Shown here: one piece after another, positions 59,116 to 64,000 of the stretch
Numbering within the stretch: position 1 is the first letter of the stretch
Layout: every line of letters begins with the position of its first letter
Origin: Hofstenia miamia
Taxonomy: Eukaryota > Xenacoelomorpha > Acoela
Assembly: GCA_004352715.1 (NCBI GenBank)
Contig: SCFE01000061.1
Coordinates: 1,136,709 to 1,200,708, forward strand
DNA: 64,000 nucleotides
Direction of reading: 5' to 3'
Position numbers and translations under genes: made by a program
Notes under the pieces: generated by a model
The model's database searches: none
The model's input: the letters and a program-made list of their open reading frames with translations, nothing else
Told to the model about the DNA's origin: nothing

Positions 59116-61895
59116 TTGTTTTATGTTTAATGGTTTATAGCTTTTATTAGCATATGCTTCTAGGTTTGACTTAGCAATATAAATTTTCTTTATTATATTA
59201 AGACTTTAGAAATACCTATATTTAGCATATATTTCAAATATTTATAAATATTTGGTTAACTTTTGCAAGTAGAAAATCAAAAATTTTTCATTGCATCATT
59301 TAATGTATGCAATTCCTCGAAGTGCTATACAGTGCTTTGAAAGCATGATATCCTTGCTTGCATTGCTTGAAAAATAATATCACAAATTAGTTATCCATAT
59401 ATTTGAAAGCACTATATCATAGCATGGAAAGCTTGGCTAGCATTATACAATAAGTATTGTAAAATTTTTAAAATACTGTTCAGAATTTTGTAAACATGCA
59501 AGTTTTTTCAGAATGCAAGTAAGTCTTTATCCAGTTGTTATAGTAATAATTTGTACATACATGTAACAATTTCTTGAAACACTTTAAATAAAATTCAACA
59601 TGAAACAAATTATTCAACAATTATTTAAACTAATCGTAGCAATTGAATTTCAGTTAAGAATCTTAATCCTATATCGCCCTGGGTTTTTTTATCTCAAACT
59701 GCATAAACTGAAATTTCCTCAAAATCTATCATATACTTCCCTTGAAGTTGAAGAACAGCAGCGCTACTCTGTGCATTGCTTTGCCATACAGAAAGATTTC
59801 AAAAAGTCATAAAAATACCAGTCTATTTAGTAAAAATCGTTAAAAAACTGTCAGTATTTATGAAGCAGTGTCGAAAGCAGCACTTTGAAAAGAGTTCTCA
59901 AAAAAATATTTTTGTCCTAAATATATAGATATACTCTCTTCTCTTCATTTTTGGTGCATTAGGCTGTGGGAATTATGAAAGATTGGCTCTTTTTGCTCGC
60001 TCAACTTTCAACGTCTCAATTCTTATATGTAGCAATGAACGAGAGAAGGGGATAGGGTTGGGGTTAGATATAAATTAAAATTTTTAAACAAAACAACCAT
60101 CCACACACAACCATGCCTTTAAATCGGTAATATCCAAAATACCATAAACTGCGATACACATTTGTGATCCCTTTTAACTTCATTAGGAAAACCACATCAC
60201 AATATGAGCTATGCTTTTTCCCGAATAGGATTTTAAGGAATTCTTAAAGAATTAATTGCATCATTCTATTTGTACTTTAAGTGAATGTAAAAAACCCTCA
60301 TAACTAAATTTGTGAATCCGCCCTTGCGTAGCAATCAATAAATGCAATTAGTTGACAAACTTTTCTAGAATAGAAAAAATGGGATGGCAAACTACCAGAA
60401 AATGAAATGTAAAGTTGTATTGAAGCTTGGTTATGAAAAAATGACATTGAGTTAAGTTTTACTGCTATCGAAATTATAACACAAACGAAATCTGTTAAAT
60501 ATAATAAATCGTAAAGGTTAAAGTAGGTTTCTATAATTGCAGTTCATTTGATAAAAACGAATATCACGTGATTTGGCTACGTTTTCAGTAATTGGACAGA
60601 ACTACCACTTTTCTAACAAATTGTTTGTCTTAAGGGTATACTGAGGGAAAATTATTTTCAAATTTTCGAAGTTTTTTTGCTTCAAAGTAAATAATATAGT
60701 TATCTTTAACTTGATATAAAACTCAAGCCTCAAAACTTTCAGGAAAGCTACACGAATGCGTCGAATAAACCCCTTTCTCCTGGGCTTTACTTGTCAAGGT
60801 GATGTCTTAAATGAGGTTTTTCCGAACCATCGTTTTTTGTATAGCAGACCTATAGGTCCTATCATCACAAAATTTTACTCATGCTTACTGCACATGTAGG
60901 GCTATATTTTGTACTACTTTGTAGTTTGAATGTATTGTACATCATGAGTTGTAACGGTTTTAGTAAATTTTTAGTAATATTGAAATATATCTGGCATAAT
61001 TTCAGAATTCGTATGTGGACTCTAGTGTAGTTTTGTAGATTTTGTCAGAAAGATTTGCATTGTCCTAAGGCCTAAGTGATGCTTTAAAGCAAACTACTAA
61101 GTTTGGCGCACATAACTTTCCTCATTTTCATAAAAATTTGACCTCTGTTTGGTGTATTTCACCACTTTAGTGAAAATAACCGCCACTTCGAAATTAGTAT
61201 AAAATGCTAATTAGTTGATGATTTGTATAATTAATGGTTTTTGAAATATTTGAAGCTGTTTTCGCTAATATAAGAGCAGTTTTATTGTTAAGAAATTATT
61301 GCACTAAATATAGACTGTCGCAGATTCACATGTTTTTATGTCAGACAAACACCAGGTAGTCAAATCGTACAATTGCAGTAGATGAGTAACTACATTTTGT
61401 GAAATGTAAAATTGCAAAATTTGCTAGATTATTGTGCTATTTTCTTGCCATACTAGGGTTAACAAACCATTAAAATTTAGAAAACATGCAATGATTATTA
61501 AGTTTAGACCGCACATATACAATAACTATTAAAGGTAAATGTCTGAGCACACTCACAGGTTTCACTACTGCAGGAGAGTACATAGAAATTAATGTGGTGA
61601 AGACTTCATTTTATTTTTTTAGTATTCCTAAATGGTTAAGTTATTCAATAATATATGGCGTTACATTTATAATAAGTAAAATCTAGAAATCAAATGAAGA
61701 TAATTAGTCAATTAGTTCGTTTCAACAACATTTCTGCAATTCAATCTCTATATATTTCCAATGTAATTCCTGTAAAACAATGAAAAATCAACATGGTAGC
61801 TTGTATTTCTTAAAAAATTATTATATAAGTGCGTGGATTTCTGTAAGCAAATATTTTTAAATGCTTTATATTATTTACAACAATTAGCAAAGAAA
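59116..61895. other. Non-coding stretch downstream of gene 3
   Basis: A 70-codon ORF (59600-59812) is unrecognised. GAAGTGCTATACAGTGC and related AGCATG/GCTTGC words cluster at 59310-59450. I see no gene. Confidence 0.5.
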
Positions 61896-62010
61896 CTATT
61901 CCGTTGTAGAATATTTTTTGCAATAGTGTCGTCTAGTATTTTCCCACTCAAAGTATGGATTACCAAGAATACTAAGGCATCTATCTTCTCCTTCAGCTGG
62001 TAGGGGGAAT
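61896..62010 (-). CDS. Gene 3, exon B (terminal exon), unrecognised protein family
   Basis: Minus strand: TTCTATTTAG acceptor, one base completing a split codon, FPLPAEGEDRCLSILGNPY, FEWENTRRHYC and KKYSTTE, then TAG at 61896-61898. Aligned with 18801-18918 it keeps LPAEGED, both Cys, Y-x-x-WE and the acceptor phase. Other reading frames of the same DNA show no such conservation. It lies 1183 bases downstream of exon A copy 3 on the same strand, which gives a two-exon gene model with a 1.2-kb intron. No signal peptide or start codon is in view, so further 5' exons are expected above 63321. Confidence 0.6.
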
Positions 62011-63193
62011 CTAAATAGAAATTTCAATTTCTACTTGAGTTAAGTACGTTATATGAGTTTAATGTGGTTTGTTTTGAAGCATGTGCACGAAAAACCACTT
62101 CTTAATCAGATATTTATGCATATTTGTATGGTTATCATGAGATAGTTTACAGAAACAGTGCTTTCTAGTGATTATCTGTTTCTTATTCATTTTCAAAACC
62201 ACAAAATTTGACTAATTTGATTGTTAAAATACATTTGTGAGGGTATTACATTGATAATGACCATGTTCAAAATTATGCAAATCCTATTCCAATGACTTCG
62301 GTTAATAGTAAGTAGCGTAGCCTTTGTTTTTTACTGATTCTAGATTATTGTTGTAAGAGTTTATGAGCTTCCGAATGTCTGTGGTGAAATGTTGGCCTTT
62401 TCTTCGTTGACAAAGGCGTCAAACTGAGTCAGGTTTGTCGGTTTTCTGGAAATCACTTTGGTCTTCAATTCCGCCACAAGCTCTTGGTGGCGTTTTGGTC
62501 AGGATTCTGACTTGGCCATCATTATTCTTCAACCATTTATTCACTATTGCTTTGCTGGTAGGTCCAGTTTTTGGCCTAGCTTGATATTATAGGCAGATTC
62601 ATTCAGGTTTTCATAACGGATTCTAATGTAATCCCCCCTTTTCATTATTAATTTGACCTTGATGATTCTCCGATTCACTGAAGGACAAGCCTCCCATTTC
62701 CAACTATAACCAATTATGAGTAAAGTTAGCCAAGACTAGGACAAAGGGAATACTGAAGATCAGTATGAAATTGAGGAAGATGAAAACTAAAGGCGGGGGA
62801 AAGAAAGCTTACCAGAATAAGATTGCAGCAGAGGGTCAAACAAGGTACAGATAGAAGCCTCAGCTTAACTGTATCAGAGGTCAAATAAATTCAGTGCATT
62901 TGAAATTGCGAAAGTCTTTATGGCAATCATCGGCATCTATTTCTAATGGAAATTAATGAATTGTATAAACACATTACAGAATTTCACATTTTACATAAAA
63001 TTTACAAAGAAAGATTTTAATATATTGCCAATAATATGTTGAAGAATGTATATTAAGGTACTTAAGTAATTGTTTGAATTGATTCATATCATAGATATAC
63101 TTCATAGTCATCATAGCTCTATGCTGCGCATGGGGATTTCCAAAATCTGATTAATGGTCTGTAGTGAGCATAATTAAGGAAAACAATTCTTAC
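62011..63193 (-). other. Presumed intron of gene 3 containing a Tc1 relic
   Basis: Begins GTAAGA (minus strand, at 63193) and ends TTTAG (at 62011). Apart from the Tc1 relic it holds nothing recognised. Confidence 0.5.
62341..62574 (-). pseudogene. Tc1/mariner transposase relic (catalytic C-terminal part)
   Basis: PKTGPTSKAIVNKWLKNNDG matches the dPKHTSka-x-x-x-WL-x-x-n segment that follows the second catalytic Asp. After a frame change, WPSQNPDQNATKSLW matches WPSQSPDLNPIEnLW; the Asp is kept, but the position of the catalytic Glu in PIE is lost. FPENRQT and EAHKLLQQ then correspond to the C-terminal tail. It is in the presumed intron of gene 3. No terminal repeats were recognised. Confidence 0.7.
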
Positions 63194-63321
63194 GATTAAG
63201 TAGCACTTTCTAAATCAAATCGATCAGCATTTGGGTAATTTGTTAGTACTGCTGCATCATTTCCAATGTAGCCAATGTATGTATTATCCAGAGCAGATTT
63301 AATTACATATTTAAAACCATC
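63194..63321 (-). pseudogene. Gene 3, exon A (128 nt) with a stop two codons before the donor
   Basis: TTATTTTAG acceptor, 128 bases, GTAAGA donor. The frame reads DGFKYVIKSALDNTYIGYIG, NDAAVLTNYPNADRFDLESA and T, then TAA where gene 1 has TCA. Length, phase and both splice signals equal those of copies 1 and 2, although only about 22 of 40 residues agree, so this copy diverged long before the inverted duplication. The stop may be a disabling substitution, a sequencing error, or the true end of a shortened isoform. Preserved FDL, YIGY and LTN motifs over such divergence argue that the exon was under selection for most of its history. Confidence 0.6.
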
Positions 63322-64000
63322 CTAAAATAATAATCTTATATTTTCTGTATTTGTGTTTTTGAAATCCTAATGATAGCAATGAAAATAGATTAGCCAATTT
63401 TCTACTTATTTATAAATTTACTGTTTTGCTGCAACTGTGCAGGGCGTGAAATCAGTATGAAAAATGAAGTGTGAAGCAAATATAATAAATTTGTGTTGTA
63501 AAGATGTATAATATTTGTGCAGTTTTTACTTAAGTGTGCAATTGTAGTTCAAGCACATCTACTTCTTAAGCTACATTGTTGTGCTATGGGATACCATTGA
63601 TCTGTACCTCAATGCAGTGGCGGGCAGCTTAAAAGCCTTCACAGAGCAAATGGTATTGCATGTTTAGCCAGGTTAATTGAGGTTGTGTCCAAACTTCCAA
63701 TGATTTTTCTTAAAATCTGTGATAGAGTTTTTAAAAATATTTATTTGCTCATAACCTATGCAATAAGAAATTCAAATTCTTAAAACATCAAGGATACTAG
63801 ACTGCATGAGAGGCACGAAATCAGCCTATGTACAAAAAGGAAGCAAATGACAATAGGTAATACCCATTATGCTTAAGCCTCCTTATTCTCCAAATATTAA
63901 GAATTTGAAGGCATATAGAATGTCTTTTTAAAGGTTTTGTGTATTGATTGCATAACAAAATAATAAAATTATATTACATTGGTTATGAATAAATGAAAAA
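63322..64000. other. Non-coding stretch upstream of gene 3 exon A
   Basis: GGCGTGAAATCAGTATG (about 63453) and GGCACGAAATCAGCCTATG (about 63812) head two loosely similar segments ending in a GAAGCAAAT word. CAGTGGCGGGCAGCTTAA at about 63616 resembles a hAT-type terminus. No upstream exon recognised. Confidence 0.4.

Overview
The window is AT-rich, gene-poor DNA from an intron-containing eukaryote, most likely an invertebrate animal. The support is indirect: Tc1-type transposons (one with a 56-base GT-AG intron), a hobo/Hermes-type hAT element, a Penelope-like element, two non-LTR retrotransposons and a Ty3/gypsy element, all spread among long non-coding stretches and many (TA)n microsatellites. 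I cannot place the species. Eleven runs of N interrupt the window; four are exactly 1000 bases (placeholders), and nine of the eleven touch (TA)n on at least one side.

The best candidate for host genes is a small family that I assembled by comparing parts of the window with each other. A 128-base exon ('exon A') occurs three times, each time between a TTTTAG acceptor and a GTAAG donor: 1027-1154 (-), 13692-13819 (+) and 63194-63321 (-). A second exon ('exon B') occurs downstream of two of them, at 18801-18918 (+) and 61896-62010 (-), in a compatible splice phase. Copy 1 of exon A is open; copies 2 and 3 each carry one in-frame stop. Copies 1 and 2 lie in the arms of a roughly 1.46-kb inverted duplication whose arms are about 12 kb apart, so these genes point away from each other. 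I do not recognise the protein.

Layout. 1-15 kb: inverted duplication (1-1462 and 13372-14884) enclosing a Tc1 element with long terminal inverted repeats (4435-6062), a Penelope-like element with GIY-YIG endonuclease remnant (7019-8065), a Tc1 relic (9845-10047) and several gaps whose flanks are duplicated. 15-25 kb: a Tc1 deletion derivative (15150-15871), exon B of gene 2, a 396-bp hAT-type MITE full of CGAGCC motifs (21804-22199), a broken ORF with a CDTTNVNTG motif (22367-23700) and another Tc1 of the same family (24117-25355). 25-32 kb: essentially non-coding. 32-36 kb: a hAT element with a broken but nearly full-length transposase and an exact 8-bp target duplication (32100-34954). 37-44 kb: a second inverted repeat (37650-38485 and 43218-44022) beside a LINE fragment. 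47.4-49.6 kb: a 5'-truncated LINE. 50.8-53.8 kb: a decayed Ty3/gypsy element. 57.4-58.3 kb: another LINE on the minus strand. 61.9-63.3 kb: gene 3 (exons A and B) with a Tc1 relic in its intron.

Every mobile-element reading frame I could follow carries stops or frameshifts, so none looks autonomous. Apart from the exon A/B family I see no convincing host protein gene, and no tRNA, rRNA or CRISPR array.
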